A stretch of 64,000 bases of DNA from Oscillospiraceae bacterium. Its GTDB lineage: Bacteria > Bacillota > Clostridia > Saccharofermentanales > Saccharofermentanaceae. The notes beneath the pieces were generated by a model. The model had not been told where the DNA came from. It was given only the letters and a program-made list of their open reading frames with translations, and did no database searches. The translations under genes and the position numbers were made by a program. Where the stretch lies: the NCBI GenBank assembly GCA_900176545.1, contig FWXP01000004.1, forward strand, positions 1-64,000, given 5' to 3'. The first letter of the stretch is position 1; each line of letters opens with the position of its first letter. Shown here one piece after another: positions 34,089-42,202 of the stretch.

Positions 34089-34997
34089 ATGAAGAAATTT
34101 ATCGCAGTTTCACTTTCTGCAGCAATGGTACTTTCCCTTGCAGCATGTGGTAACAACGGCCAGACAGGCGGCACAACAGCAAGCATCGTTCCTGCTACAA
34201 CACCCGCTACTTCCGCTACAGAAGCTACAGAGGCTTCCGAGACAGAGGCAACAGAAGCTACTATCGCAACACTTAGCGATGACGAGGCTCTTGAGAAGAG
34301 CGAGGGCGTAATGACTTATGCCGAGTATGCTGAGGCTGCTATCGATGATGAGGTTGTTATCGAGGCTTATGTTCAGGCTAAGCAGTCCTGGTGGGAAGAC
34401 AAGGCTACAGTATATCTTCAGGATCCCGACGGTGCTTACTTCTGCTATGACATGGAGTGCTCCGAGGAAGATTACGATCTTCTCGTTGAGGGACAGAAGA
34501 TCAAGGTCACAGGCTTTAAGTCCGAGTGGTCCGGCGAGGTCGAGATCATCGACGCTACATTCGAGATCGAGGATGGTCTCTGGATCTCTGAGCCCGTAGA
34601 TGCTACAGACCTTCTCGGTACTGATGAGCTCATCGACCTTCAGAATCAGCGCGTATCTTTCTCTGAAATGACAGTTGTCAGCGTTGAGTTCAAGAACGAG
34701 CAGCCCGGTGACGATATCTACGTTACTCTTTCTCTTGATGATGAAGAGTACGAGTTCTGCCTTGAGTATTACCTCAATGGTGACGATGCTGATTTCTACG
34801 ATCTCGTAAGCAATCTTGAGGAAGGCGATGTAGTTGACGTAGAGGGCTTCCTTTACTGGTATGAAGGACCTAACACTCACATCACATCCGTTACTGTTGT
34901 CGAGAGCGCTTCCGATGCTGAGGATAACGAGGATGCAGATGAAGTTGATGCTGAAGAGACTACTGACGAGTCTGTAGAAGAGTCTGAAGAAGCATAA
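34089..34997 (+). CDS. Lipoprotein with Thr/Glu-rich linker and OB-like domain
   Basis: A 302-residue lipoprotein, lipobox LAAC (Cys20). A Thr/Ala/Glu-rich spacer (about 23-75) leads to a beta-rich region: DEVVIEAYVQAKQSWWEDK, TVYLQDPDGAYFCYDM and GQKIKVTGFKSEWSGEVEII look like an OB fold, and a related second half follows (about 170-275). The C-terminus is strongly acidic. Function unknown. TATAAT at 34020-34025 probably drives it. A strong terminator follows. Confidence 0.8.
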   Translation: MKKFIAVSLSAAMVLSLAACGNNGQTGGTTASIVPATTPATSATEATEASETEATEATIATLSDDEALEKSEGVMTYAEYAEAAIDDEVVIEAYVQAKQSWWEDKATVYLQDPDGAYFCYDMECSEEDYDLLVEGQKIKVTGFKSEWSGEVEIIDATFEIEDGLWISEPVDATDLLGTDELIDLQNQRVSFSEMTVVSVEFKNEQPGDDIYVTLSLDDEEYEFCLEYYLNGDDADFYDLVSNLEEGDVVDVEGFLYWYEGPNTHITSVTVVESASDAEDNEDADEVDAEETTDESVEESEEA

Positions 34998-35019
34998 TAT
35001 TCAAACTGATATGCATATT

Positions 35020-35058
35020 GCCGCCGGGCTTCCTTTGTGAGGTCCGGCGGTTTTTATT
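35020..35058 (+). terminator. Terminator after the OB-like lipoprotein gene
   Basis: CCGCCGG / CCGGCGG arms (35021-35050) with further pairing inside, then TTTTTATTT. Confidence 0.85.
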
Positions 35059-35093
35059 TGTGATAATATATTCATAGAAAGAAGGCGATACCG

Positions 35094-35942
35094 ATGTTTG
35101 TAAAAGCTAATAATGTCACAGAAGAATTCGGAGAATATATCTATCACTACACCACCATGAAGGCCCTGTTCGGCATTATCCGCAATAAGGAATTCTGGTG
35201 GGGCAATACCTCTACCATGAACGATAAGAAGGAACTTATAGAATTCACCAATAAGATCGTGAGTTCCGTAAGGGCCGACTATAAGAGCATCTCGCCTGAC
35301 AGGGTGAATATGTTCTGTAACCTTATAGAAGACGCATCCAAGGAGTATCCTTTTGCCATGTGCTTCTCATCTCAGGAAGAGGATGCATCTCAGTGGGAAC
35401 GCTATGGCGACCGCGCCACAGGCGTATGCCTTAAGATCAATACACGTGTCTTTGCGGACCTTCTCTCGAGCTGCAATGTAGTCTTCAACAACGTCTACTA
35501 TGACTCTGATATCCGAAAGCATAAGTTCTATTCCGTGTTGGACGAATACTTCAAGACCGGAAATATTACTGCTGAAGGCGTGGATACCCTGGAACGCCTT
35601 GTCTCCAATATCCTGACTAACGCACCGAGCTATAAGAACAGAAGCTTCTGGGCCGAGTGTGAAAGGCGCGTTTACACCCTTATCGGCATGCCTTTTTGTA
35701 AATCATCCGAAGCATATCGCTACGAATACGAGTGCAAGGATAACGAAGTGAAGCGCTACCTTAAGATCAAGTACGATCTTCTCTGCGCGGAGCAGGGAAT
35801 AAGTCACGACTCTCTGTTTGAGGAATTAGTCGTCGGTCCCAGGTCCAACCAGAACCTGGATGAACTTCGTACATTTCTTGTGGATCTGGGCTTTCCTCGT
35901 CTTGCTGATCACATCAGAGCTTCAGACTGCCCGCTTCGCTGA
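35094..35942 (+). CDS. DUF2971 domain protein
   Basis: A 282-residue cytoplasmic protein. YHYTTMKALFGIIRNKEFWW, then NTSTMNDKKEL, CFSSQEEDASQWERYGD and TGVCLKI are the standard DUF2971 landmarks. The biochemical role is not established, though the fold recalls ADP-ribosyl-type scaffolds and the domain is often found in variable genome regions. It overlaps by 29 bases at its 3' end with a convergent nuclease-like gene. AAGAAGGCGA precedes the ATG. Confidence 0.85.
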   Translation: MFVKANNVTEEFGEYIYHYTTMKALFGIIRNKEFWWGNTSTMNDKKELIEFTNKIVSSVRADYKSISPDRVNMFCNLIEDASKEYPFAMCFSSQEEDASQWERYGDRATGVCLKINTRVFADLLSSCNVVFNNVYYDSDIRKHKFYSVLDEYFKTGNITAEGVDTLERLVSNILTNAPSYKNRSFWAECERRVYTLIGMPFCKSSEAYRYEYECKDNEVKRYLKIKYDLLCAEQGISHDSLFEELVVGPRSNQNLDELRTFLVDLGFPRLADHIRASDCPLR

Positions 35943-36720
35943 CGACTTCGGCACAGATGTGATCCAGGGTGGATACTATCGACGATAAGATCGCTTCGAT
36001 TGGCGGCATATAGGTAGAGTCCCCCGGAATGAGGACCAGGTCCTTCGACGGATATATCCCGTTGTATGCATAAGTCTTGATCTTGTTACAGGCCTCTTCG
36101 GTGTATGACTTGTCCGACAGCATGCCGAGAGCTTCGACGATAAAGAATCTTCGAAGTTCGGGCACGGCTACCGCGAAATCGGGATTGATCGTAACGGTCC
36201 TGTGATCTCCCATGAACCTGCCGGGTACACTTAGCGTTATGGCAGGTTCGTATTTCCATTCAAGTCCCAGCAGTCTCAAAGCCTCAGCCGTATGAAGCTC
36301 CAGCCTGGAGCGATAGCGCTTCCCGCCGGAGACGTAGTTTGTCTCTATCGGCCTGGGGTTGGAATACTCCTTCAGCATATTGAAGTTATCCATACTGAGT
36401 CTTGATCCCGTGTTTATTATCACGAACGGCCGCTCGACCACTGTCGGGATGGGGAAGCCGTGCTTGCTTCTCCAGGCATTTTCCAATTGTATGAGCTGCT
36501 CTTCCAGCTCACACCTCTTTCTCAGGATCTGCTCGTAGTACTCCCGGTCAGGGGAGTTGGGGTAGATACGTTTGGGTGAATGTTGAGTCCCTTTTGGGTT
36601 TGATCTGGCAAATATTATGTTGCTCTTGGGCCAAGACAATAACGGCATGTTATTTAACATGTCTGTGAGATGACTATGACGTGCCATTAGCAGCTTGTCG
36701 GGTAATCGTTCCAGATTCAT
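35914..36720 (-). CDS. Nuclease-like protein, possible degenerate PD-(D/E)XK fold
   Basis: A 268-residue protein of no recognised family. The middle carries SRLELHTAEALRLLGLEWKY, then a hydrophobic strand, INPDFAVAVPELRRFFIVEA and a Lys-rich helix (KIKTY). This order (Glu helix, PD strand, acidic strand, helix) resembles PD-(D/E)XK nucleases, but the usual ExK is EAL here, so activity is doubtful. The N-terminal 100 residues include a helical hairpin rich in Glu. It is divergent from ilvE over a repeat-rich spacer and convergent with DUF2971. Confidence 0.7.
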   Translation of the reverse strand: MNLERLPDKLLMARHSHLTDMLNNMPLLSWPKSNIIFARSNPKGTQHSPKRIYPNSPDREYYEQILRKRCELEEQLIQLENAWRSKHGFPIPTVVERPFVIINTGSRLSMDNFNMLKEYSNPRPIETNYVSGGKRYRSRLELHTAEALRLLGLEWKYEPAITLSVPGRFMGDHRTVTINPDFAVAVPELRRFFIVEALGMLSDKSYTEEACNKIKTYAYNGIYPSKDLVLIPGDSTYMPPIEAILSSIVSTLDHICAEVVSEAGSLKL

Positions 36721-37068
36721 GAGATAAATATACAGACTTTAAGAGTGTAATTGGGACAAAAATTTCGACAAAAAACGACAATGATCGACAAAGGTCATTT
36801 CTTCATCGCAAAATAGTCAGTAAAAATCAGGCTAAAAATGCGATAAGAATGCGATGGAGCGCGTCATCGCATTTTGGTCAGTAATTTTGCCGGGATTATT
36901 GCGATGAAAACTGCGATGAGCAACCGTGATGATCCGACATTTGCCGTTGAAGCTTCGCTTTCATCACAAAACCACAATAAACAGTAACGCTTAACGGCTC
37001 CCGATATCAGAAATTTGTGCTATACTGTCAACATATTTATCTAACTAAAGACAAAGAAGGTGAACTCT
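36721..37068. other. Repeat-rich intergenic region, 348 bases
   Basis: Divergent spacer between the nuclease-like gene and ilvE. Contains three CGACAA boxes exactly ten bases apart (36766, 36776, 36786), five TGCGATG boxes in both orientations, and a duplicated CATCGCA-N5-GTCAGTAA unit. TATACT at 37021-37026 is a possible ilvE -10. Confidence 0.65.
36766..36918. repeat. CGACAA and TGCGATG box cluster
   Basis: CGACAA at 36766, 36776 and 36786 (period 10). TGCGATG at 36850, 36900 and 36912; its inverse CATCGCA at 36804 and 36865; a variant TGCGATA at 36839. CATCGCA-N5-GTCAGTAA occurs twice, 61 bases apart. A direct and an inverted box pair into a hairpin at 36848-36873. Confidence 0.7.
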
Positions 37069-38094
37069 ATGAGCAAAGACATCGATTGGTCCAACTTGGG
37101 ATTCGGCTATGTACCTACAGACAAGAGATTCGTGGCTAACTTCACGAACGGAGCTTGGGATGAAGGTGCCCTTATCGACGATCCCATGGTTACTATGAGT
37201 GAGTGTGCAGGCGTTCTTCAGTATGCGCAGACGTGTTTTGAAGGCCTTAAGGCATACAGGACTGAAGACGGCAAAGTCGTTTGCTTCCGCCCTGATCTCA
37301 ATGCGGCAAGAATGGCAGATTCCTGCAGAAGGCTTGAGATGCCCGTATTCCCTGAGGACAAGTTCGTTCAGGCTTGCCTTGACGTTGTAAAGGCTAACCT
37401 CGACTTCGTACCTCCATACGGTTCAGGCGCTACACTTTATCTTAGACCTTATATGTTCGGTATCAACCCCGTTATCGGCGTTAAGCCCGCTAACGATTAT
37501 CAGTTCAGGATCTTCTGTACACCCGTAGGTCCCTACTTCAAGGGCGGCGCAAAGCCCATCGTTATCAGAGTATCCGACTTCGATCGTGCTGCTCCCAACG
37601 GAACAGGTCACATCAAGGCAGGTCTTAACTATGCAATGAGCCTTCACGCTATCGTTGATGCACATAACAAGGGATATTCCGAGAATATGTACCTTGATCC
37701 CAAGACAAGAACAAAGGTCGAGGAGACAGGCGGAGCTAACTTTATCTTCATCACTAAGGACGGCACACTTGTTACTCCCAAGTCCGATTCTATCCTTCCT
37801 TCCATCACGAGAAGATCTCTGTGCATAGTAGCAGAGAAGTATCTCGGCATGAAGGTCGAGCATAGAGAGGTATTCCTCGACGAGCTCGAGAACTTCGCTG
37901 AGTGCGGACTTTGCGGTACCGCAGCAGTTATCTCTCCCGTTGGTAAGATCGACGATCACGGCAAGGAGATCTGCTTCTCTTCAGGTATGGAGGAGATGGG
38001 CCCCTGGACAAAGAAGCTCTACGATACACTTACAGGCATCCAGATGGGTCGCATCGAAGCACCCGAGGGCTGGATCAGAGTCATCGCCGAGTAA
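37069..38094 (+). CDS. ilvE: Branched-chain amino acid aminotransferase
   Basis: PLP enzyme that swaps amino groups between glutamate and the keto acids of leucine, isoleucine and valine. About 341 residues, fold type IV. Key parts: FEGLKAYR, RPDLNAARM, the PLP lysine Lys183 in GHIKAGLNYAMSL, and EETGGANFIF followed by the SILPSITRRS cofactor loop. The length and motifs fit the long IlvE/BCAT form common in Firmicutes. The ATG at 37069 with AAGGTGA upstream is preferred to an in-frame codon nine bases earlier. Regular codon use suggests strong expression. No T-box leader was seen. Confidence 0.94.
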   Translation: MSKDIDWSNLGFGYVPTDKRFVANFTNGAWDEGALIDDPMVTMSECAGVLQYAQTCFEGLKAYRTEDGKVVCFRPDLNAARMADSCRRLEMPVFPEDKFVQACLDVVKANLDFVPPYGSGATLYLRPYMFGINPVIGVKPANDYQFRIFCTPVGPYFKGGAKPIVIRVSDFDRAAPNGTGHIKAGLNYAMSLHAIVDAHNKGYSENMYLDPKTRTKVEETGGANFIFITKDGTLVTPKSDSILPSITRRSLCIVAEKYLGMKVEHREVFLDELENFAECGLCGTAAVISPVGKIDDHGKEICFSSGMEEMGPWTKKLYDTLTGIQMGRIEAPEGWIRVIAE

Positions 38095-38181
38095 TATCGA
38101 TACGCTTATATCTGAAGCCCGCAGGACATATAAGGTCTTGCGGGCTTTATTGTGCTAAAATACAGCCAAGAGGTGAGATGT

Positions 38182-39051
38182 ATGGCAAGTAAGACCGATG
38201 ATACGATTTCACGCATGAAGCGCATATCTCTCTGCGTCGTAGCGGGCCTTGTCATGGCTTTTAACATCAAGTCCTTCGTAAGATCGGGCGATCTTCTGCC
38301 CGGCGGCTTCTCTGGTCTTGCCATACTCATTCAGAGCATCTTTCTTAAGTTCGCTCATGTGAGCATTCCGTATGGTCCTGTCTATATCGGTCTTAATCTC
38401 TTTCCTGTTATCCTGAGCTTTAGAAAGATCGGTAAGCGCTTTACCGCGTACTCGTGTATAACCATTGCGATAGTCGCTTTCCTGACGGACTTTATCCCGT
38501 CTTTTGACATTACTTCCGATGTGCTCCTTATAAGCATATTCGGCGGACTTATCAACGGCGTGGCCGTCTCACTCTGCCTTAATGCGGGCGCGACTTCCGG
38601 AGGAACGGATTTTATCTCCATTTACATTTCTGAGAGGTTCAAGGTGGATGCCTGGAACTATATCCTGCTCTTTAATGTATTCGTACTGACATGTGACGGC
38701 TTCCTCTTCGGATGGGATAAAGCCCTTTATTCGATGATATTCCAGTACGTTTCCACACAGGTCGTGAACACGATGTATAAGCGATATAAGAAGGATACGC
38801 TGTTTGTTGTCACGGAACATCCTCAGGAGGTGGCGGAAGTGATAAGCAGGCTCACCAATCACGGTGCCACCAGGATGAATGCAGAAGGCATGTACAAAGG
38901 GAAAAAGAAGAGTATGGTATATTCCGTGATAGACAGCGGTGAACTTACCAATATAATGGAAGAGATACGTAAGATCGATCCTGATGCTTTTATAAATGCC
39001 ATAAGGACAGACCGCATAAGCGGCAGGTTCTATATGCGACCTCAGGATTAA
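38182..39051 (+). CDS. YitT-family membrane protein (DUF161 plus DUF2179)
   Basis: About 289 residues: five to six membrane helices in the first 190 residues, with GDLLPGGFSGLAILIQ and AGATSGGTDFISIYIS as the two family signature loops, and a soluble DUF2179 domain (about 205-289) with MVYSVIDSGELTNIMEEI. The function of YitT proteins is not firmly known. Start at 38182 has AGAGGTGA upstream. Followed after 11 bases by the gene at 39063. Confidence 0.9.
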   Translation: MASKTDDTISRMKRISLCVVAGLVMAFNIKSFVRSGDLLPGGFSGLAILIQSIFLKFAHVSIPYGPVYIGLNLFPVILSFRKIGKRFTAYSCITIAIVAFLTDFIPSFDITSDVLLISIFGGLINGVAVSLCLNAGATSGGTDFISIYISERFKVDAWNYILLFNVFVLTCDGFLFGWDKALYSMIFQYVSTQVVNTMYKRYKKDTLFVVTEHPQEVAEVISRLTNHGATRMNAEGMYKGKKKSMVYSVIDSGELTNIMEEIRKIDPDAFINAIRTDRISGRFYMRPQD

Positions 39052-39062
39052 CGGGAGGAATA

Positions 39063-39635
39063 ATGAACGGTCTTTATATAAATACTTCAAATGATCTTTT
39101 TATCAAGATGCATCCTTTCTTCGAGGCGCTCGGGGAGGAGGCAGATAAATATGACTGGCTCGTCTCTGAGGCAGGTCCATGGGATCCGATATTCATGAAG
39201 GTATCCGCAAAGAGCGACAGATATGAGAACGAAGCCTATCACTTTATGGATGGTGCTTCTCTTCGAAAGGCTATCGCCGACAACCGCATGCAGGTAATGA
39301 ACTGGGGCATGTTCTGTGCTTTCCCCAAGGGAACGAAGATAGACGATGTCCTCTCCCAAGGCTTTCCGAGAGCTGATTTTAACGACGAGCTCTGGAGCAA
39401 TCCCGTAAGGATGCAAAATGCTTCTTCAGTCATAGAGATAGCGGCTGTAGAAGGAACTAAGATACAGATAAAGTGCGACGACGAGGAAGTGCTGGCAAGG
39501 ATATCCAAGGCCTATCCCGACGCATACGACCTTTCTAAATACAACGAGAGCGTCATGCGCAAGACGACGGATACGAAGAATAAGGCAGCTTCAGGGACGG
39601 GCAAGGGATTTCTCTCAAGATTATTTGGTAAATGA
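39063..39635 (+). CDS. Conserved-looking protein of unknown function
   Basis: A 190-residue soluble protein with no recognised family. It has alternating strand-helix patterns (HPFFEALGEEADKYDWLVSE, then WDPIFMKVSAKSD) resembling small immunity or regulatory-type alpha/beta proteins, and ends in a basic, glycine-rich tail with GFLSRLFGK that may touch the membrane. GGGAGG precedes the ATG. Likely co-transcribed with the YitT gene. Confidence 0.7.
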   Translation: MNGLYINTSNDLFIKMHPFFEALGEEADKYDWLVSEAGPWDPIFMKVSAKSDRYENEAYHFMDGASLRKAIADNRMQVMNWGMFCAFPKGTKIDDVLSQGFPRADFNDELWSNPVRMQNASSVIEIAAVEGTKIQIKCDDEEVLARISKAYPDAYDLSKYNESVMRKTTDTKNKAASGTGKGFLSRLFGK

Positions 39636-39714
39636 CCGACAGCAACCGTTTCTCTTTACAAACAGTCGGAAACCTTTTAAAGTTAACTTAGTATTCTGAA
39701 TGGAGGTAAGGAGC

Positions 39715-40152
39715 ATGGTACGCGGCGGAATGTTCTATGAGATCTCGTTCTTTATCTACTTGGTATTTGTCTTTGTATCCAAATGGGTCAATGATCCCCT
39801 TGTCCGCAAGATCAATCTGATCGTGCTCGGACTGACATTTCTCTATCAGCTCATCTATCTGTTCTTCAGAAGGAAGAAGGACTGCATCGGATTCGGAAGA
39901 TGCCTGGCCATAGGCGGCTTTTATGCCTCGCTGGTGGTATTTCTCATGTTTGTTATCTATTCGATCGCGCTGATGTTGAAGGGGGCTCGCTTTGCGTCTC
40001 TCTTTTCTCTTCAGGGTTTCTATGATTTCTATTCGCTGCACCTGGTCTCTAAGTTCTCTTTTGGCGGCCTTGCAGTGATAATCGCGTGTCTGCTCTACAT
40101 GTTCATCTATATCGTAGTGACTAATCGCAGTGATGTCAGAAAGGCATATTGA
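39715..40152 (+). CDS. Four-helix membrane protein of unknown function
   Basis: About 145 residues with four strongly hydrophobic segments and short basic loops (RRKKDCIGFGR). No motif recognised. An in-frame ATG at 39700 overlaps the ribosome site GGAGGTAAGGAG, so 39715 is preferred. A terminator follows directly. A role in the envelope is all that can be said. Confidence 0.65.
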   Translation: MVRGGMFYEISFFIYLVFVFVSKWVNDPLVRKINLIVLGLTFLYQLIYLFFRRKKDCIGFGRCLAIGGFYASLVVFLMFVIYSIALMLKGARFASLFSLQGFYDFYSLHLVSKFSFGGLAVIIACLLYMFIYIVVTNRSDVRKAY

Positions 40153-40176
40153 CTTCAAAGTTTACAGACTGTTAAG

Positions 40177-40208
40177 AAGACCCTTCTTATATCGGAAGGG
40201 TCTTTTGT
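40177..40208 (+). terminator. Terminator after the four-helix membrane protein gene
   Basis: AAGACCCTTC / GAAGGGTCTT, ten perfect pairs, eight-base loop, then TTGTTAT. Confidence 0.88.
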
Positions 40209-40256
40209 TATCCGCATGATATAATGATATCAGTGCATATCAAGGAGGATATCATT

Positions 40257-40631
40257 ATGGCAGTAACATTTTATCGTTGTGAGCATTGCGGCAATATCAT
40301 CATCAAGATCGTAGACAGTTCGGTTCCCGTAGTATGCTGCGGAGAGAAGATGAAGGAATTAGTTGCAGGTTCTGTTGATGCAGCAGTTGAGAAGCACGTT
40401 CCCGTTGTTAAGGAAGAAGACGGTATCGTCAGGGTATCGGTCGGTTCCGTTGAACATCCTATGACGGCAGAGCACTACATCTCTCATGTCGTACTTGAGA
40501 CTGATGCAGGTATCCAGATAGCAGAGCTTCATCCCGAAGATAAGCCTGAGGCTGTATTCTCCCTTGTTAAGGGCGCCGGCATCATCACGGCTTATGCATA
40601 TTGCAATCTTCACGGACTCTGGAAGAGCTGA
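40257..40631 (+). CDS. dfx: Superoxide reductase (desulfoferrodoxin)
   Basis: Reduces superoxide to peroxide without making oxygen, an anaerobe defence that pairs naturally with rubrerythrin at 22344. The 124-residue protein has an N-terminal desulforedoxin centre (Cys8, Cys11, Cys27, Cys28), the catalytic EKHVP (Glu45, Lys46, His47), His67 and His73, and the C-terminal iron ligands Cys116 and His119 in CNLHGLW, so it is the two-centre form. Start at 40257 has AAGGAGG nine bases upstream. Its native terminator downstream has been split by an IS3-family element. Confidence 0.95.
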   Translation: MAVTFYRCEHCGNIIIKIVDSSVPVVCCGEKMKELVAGSVDAAVEKHVPVVKEEDGIVRVSVGSVEHPMTAEHYISHVVLETDAGIQIAELHPEDKPEAVFSLVKGAGIITAYAYCNLHGLWKS

Positions 40632-40660
40632 GCGAAGAAAAAGATCATCAAGACAAAAAT

Positions 40661-40675
40661 AAAGCCTCGGATCGC
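40661..40675. terminator. Left half of a terminator hairpin split by an IS
   Basis: AAAGCCTCGGA (40661-40671) plus TCGC loop. Its partner TCCGAGGCTTT now lies at 42169-42179, beyond the element. Without the IS the site would be an 11-pair stem with a TCGC tetraloop between the convergent dfx and DUF4190-like genes. The minus-strand U tract ATTTTTG is visible just left of it. Confidence 0.88.
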
Positions 40676-40684
40676 TGAAGTGAA

Positions 40685-40716
40685 CCCCTAAAGTTGAACA
40701 AACTTTGGGGGTTTTT
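40685..40716 (+). terminator. Terminator built into the left end of the IS
   Basis: CCCCTAAAGTT / AACTTTGGGGG, 11 pairs with one GU, then TTTTT. It stops transcription entering from dfx, and its right arm holds the GGGGG that serves as transposase ribosome site. Confidence 0.85.
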
Positions 40717-40718
40717 AT

Positions 40719-42137
40719 ATGAGATACAGTTTTGAACTTAAGAAAGAAATCTACGAGAAGCATTGCGAAGGTTATGGAAGCGATTATCTTTCGAAGAAAT
40801 ATGGCCTTAACGGGCCTGATATTCGCTATCTGTGTAGGTTGGTGGATAAACATGGCCTAAATGCTATCAGACATAAATTCACAAACTATTCTCCAGAATA
40901 TAAATTAGCTGCTATTAAGCGTGTGTTAGAAAACGGCGAACCACTTAGAGTTGTAGCTATTGATATAGGATTGACCAGTAAATCTGTACTTCAACAATGG
41001 ATTAAATCCTACATCGAGAACGGGTATAATGTCGTTACTAAGAAGAAAGGCAGACCTTCAACCCGTGACAAAGAAAAAGAAGACGGTCGAAGAGTTGGAG
41101 AAGGAGAACAAACTCCTTCGAGAGCAACTGTTGAGGAAGACTATCGAGAACGAATTATTAAAAAAACTACAAGCCTTAGCTCAAGAGGAAGAAAAGAAGA
41201 ACGAGAACAACTGACAAAGGCAGTGATTGAGTTAAGGCAAGATTTAAATTGTTCGCTGGATTTTATTCTTGAGACTATTAAATCAATTGATTCGCTGCCT
41301 AGTCTTCCCAGATCTGTTTATCACTATTGGGAAAAACGAGTTGATCCGGATTCAAAATATGCTGACCTTATGGATGCCATAACTCGTATATTCAACGACA
41401 ATCACAAGCGTTATGGTTATCGCAGAATCACACTTCAACTCAAGAACGAAGGCTGGATCGTAAACCATAAGACGGTTAAACGACTTATGTCTAAACTAAA
41501 CCTCTACGGAAGCACACCTAGAGCCAAGTATAAGTCCTACAAAGGTGATTTTAACGGAACAGTAGATAACAAGCTTTTACACAAGAAAGTAGACGTTAAG
41601 AAACATACAACTACTTACGAGAGAGATTTTAGTACATCTGATTTTAACGAGAAGTGGACCACAGATGTGTCTGAATTCCATATAGCAGCTGGCAAACTCT
41701 ACCTGTCGCCTATTCTGGATATGCATAACAGAGAGATTGTCTCTTATAACATTTCAAAACGTCCTAGTTATGCGCAAATAACAGATATGTTAAACAAAGC
41801 ATTCTGCAAATTCGATGATCTCAGCAATCTTATATTTCATTCGGATCAGGGCTGGCAGTATCAGATGTACCCATACCACAAGGCATTAAAAGAAAGAGGA
41901 ATAACACAATCCATGTCACGTAAGGGGAATTGCTTAGATAACAGTCCAATGGAGAACTTTTTCGGAAAAATGAAGAATGAGATGTTTTATGGACATGAAT
42001 ATGAATTCAAGACTCTAAAACAGTTACAGAAAGCAATGGAAGAATACATTGACTACTACAATAAAAGAAGAATTCAGGTTAAATTGAAAGGACTGACTCC
42101 TTGCCAGGCAAGGAATCAGTCCCTATACTCAATTTAA
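40719..42137 (+). CDS. IS3-family transposase, OrfA and OrfB fused with a scrambled linker
   Basis: A 472-residue reading frame. Residues 1-105 are two helix-turn-helix parts of OrfA (LKKEIYEKHCEGYGSDYLSK and YKLAAIKRVLENGEPLRVVA) up to KKKGRPST. Residues about 165-472 are the OrfB integrase: HKRYGYRRITLQL, the DDE acids in WTTDVSEF, FHSDQGWQY and NSPMENFFGKMKNE. The expected leucine zipper of OrfA lies in another frame: 41068-41214 encodes KKKKTVEELEKENKLLREQ and ends ENN-stop. So OrfA enters the wrong frame near 41053-41085, and its head now runs directly into OrfB. The zipper frame still holds the normal A-rich -1 slip site near 41190. Confidence 0.88.
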   Translation: MRYSFELKKEIYEKHCEGYGSDYLSKKYGLNGPDIRYLCRLVDKHGLNAIRHKFTNYSPEYKLAAIKRVLENGEPLRVVAIDIGLTSKSVLQQWIKSYIENGYNVVTKKKGRPSTRDKEKEDGRRVGEGEQTPSRATVEEDYRERIIKKTTSLSSRGRKEEREQLTKAVIELRQDLNCSLDFILETIKSIDSLPSLPRSVYHYWEKRVDPDSKYADLMDAITRIFNDNHKRYGYRRITLQLKNEGWIVNHKTVKRLMSKLNLYGSTPRAKYKSYKGDFNGTVDNKLLHKKVDVKKHTTTYERDFSTSDFNEKWTTDVSEFHIAAGKLYLSPILDMHNREIVSYNISKRPSYAQITDMLNKAFCKFDDLSNLIFHSDQGWQYQMYPYHKALKERGITQSMSRKGNCLDNSPMENFFGKMKNEMFYGHEYEFKTLKQLQKAMEEYIDYYNKRRIQVKLKGLTPCQARNQSLYSI

Positions 42138-42168
42138 CTCCGTCCAACAAAGTGGGTTCACTTCACGC

Positions 42169-42179
42169 TCCGAGGCTTT
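42169..42179. terminator. Right half of the split terminator hairpin
   Basis: TCCGAGGCTTT, exact complement of 40661-40671, directly after the CGC target repeat. The convergent DUF4190-like gene has lost its intact terminator. Confidence 0.85.
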
Positions 42180-42202
42180 ACTATGTTCCTTTTTATGGGT
42201 TA

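Larger units (their letters stand above)
40676..42165 (+). mobile_element. IS3-family (IS150-like) insertion sequence, complete ends
   Basis: A 1490-base element. Left end TGAAGTGAACCCCTAAAGTT and the complement of the right end TGAAGTGAACCCACTTTGTT agree over their first 12 bases and again at GTTG. Ends begin TG and finish CA, as in IS3. It is flanked by 3-base direct repeats CGC (40673-40675 and 42166-42168). The target is the loop of a terminator hairpin. One IS3-type transposase gene fills it. Confidence 0.92.

Noticed and set aside
34110-34880. 256-codon open frame opposite the OB-like lipoprotein
   Set aside because: Made of cysteine and leucine runs caused by the biased codons of the plus-strand gene; no start signals.
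37024-37069. T-box leader for ilvE
   Set aside because: The leader is too short after TATACT, and no T-box sequence or antiterminator is present.
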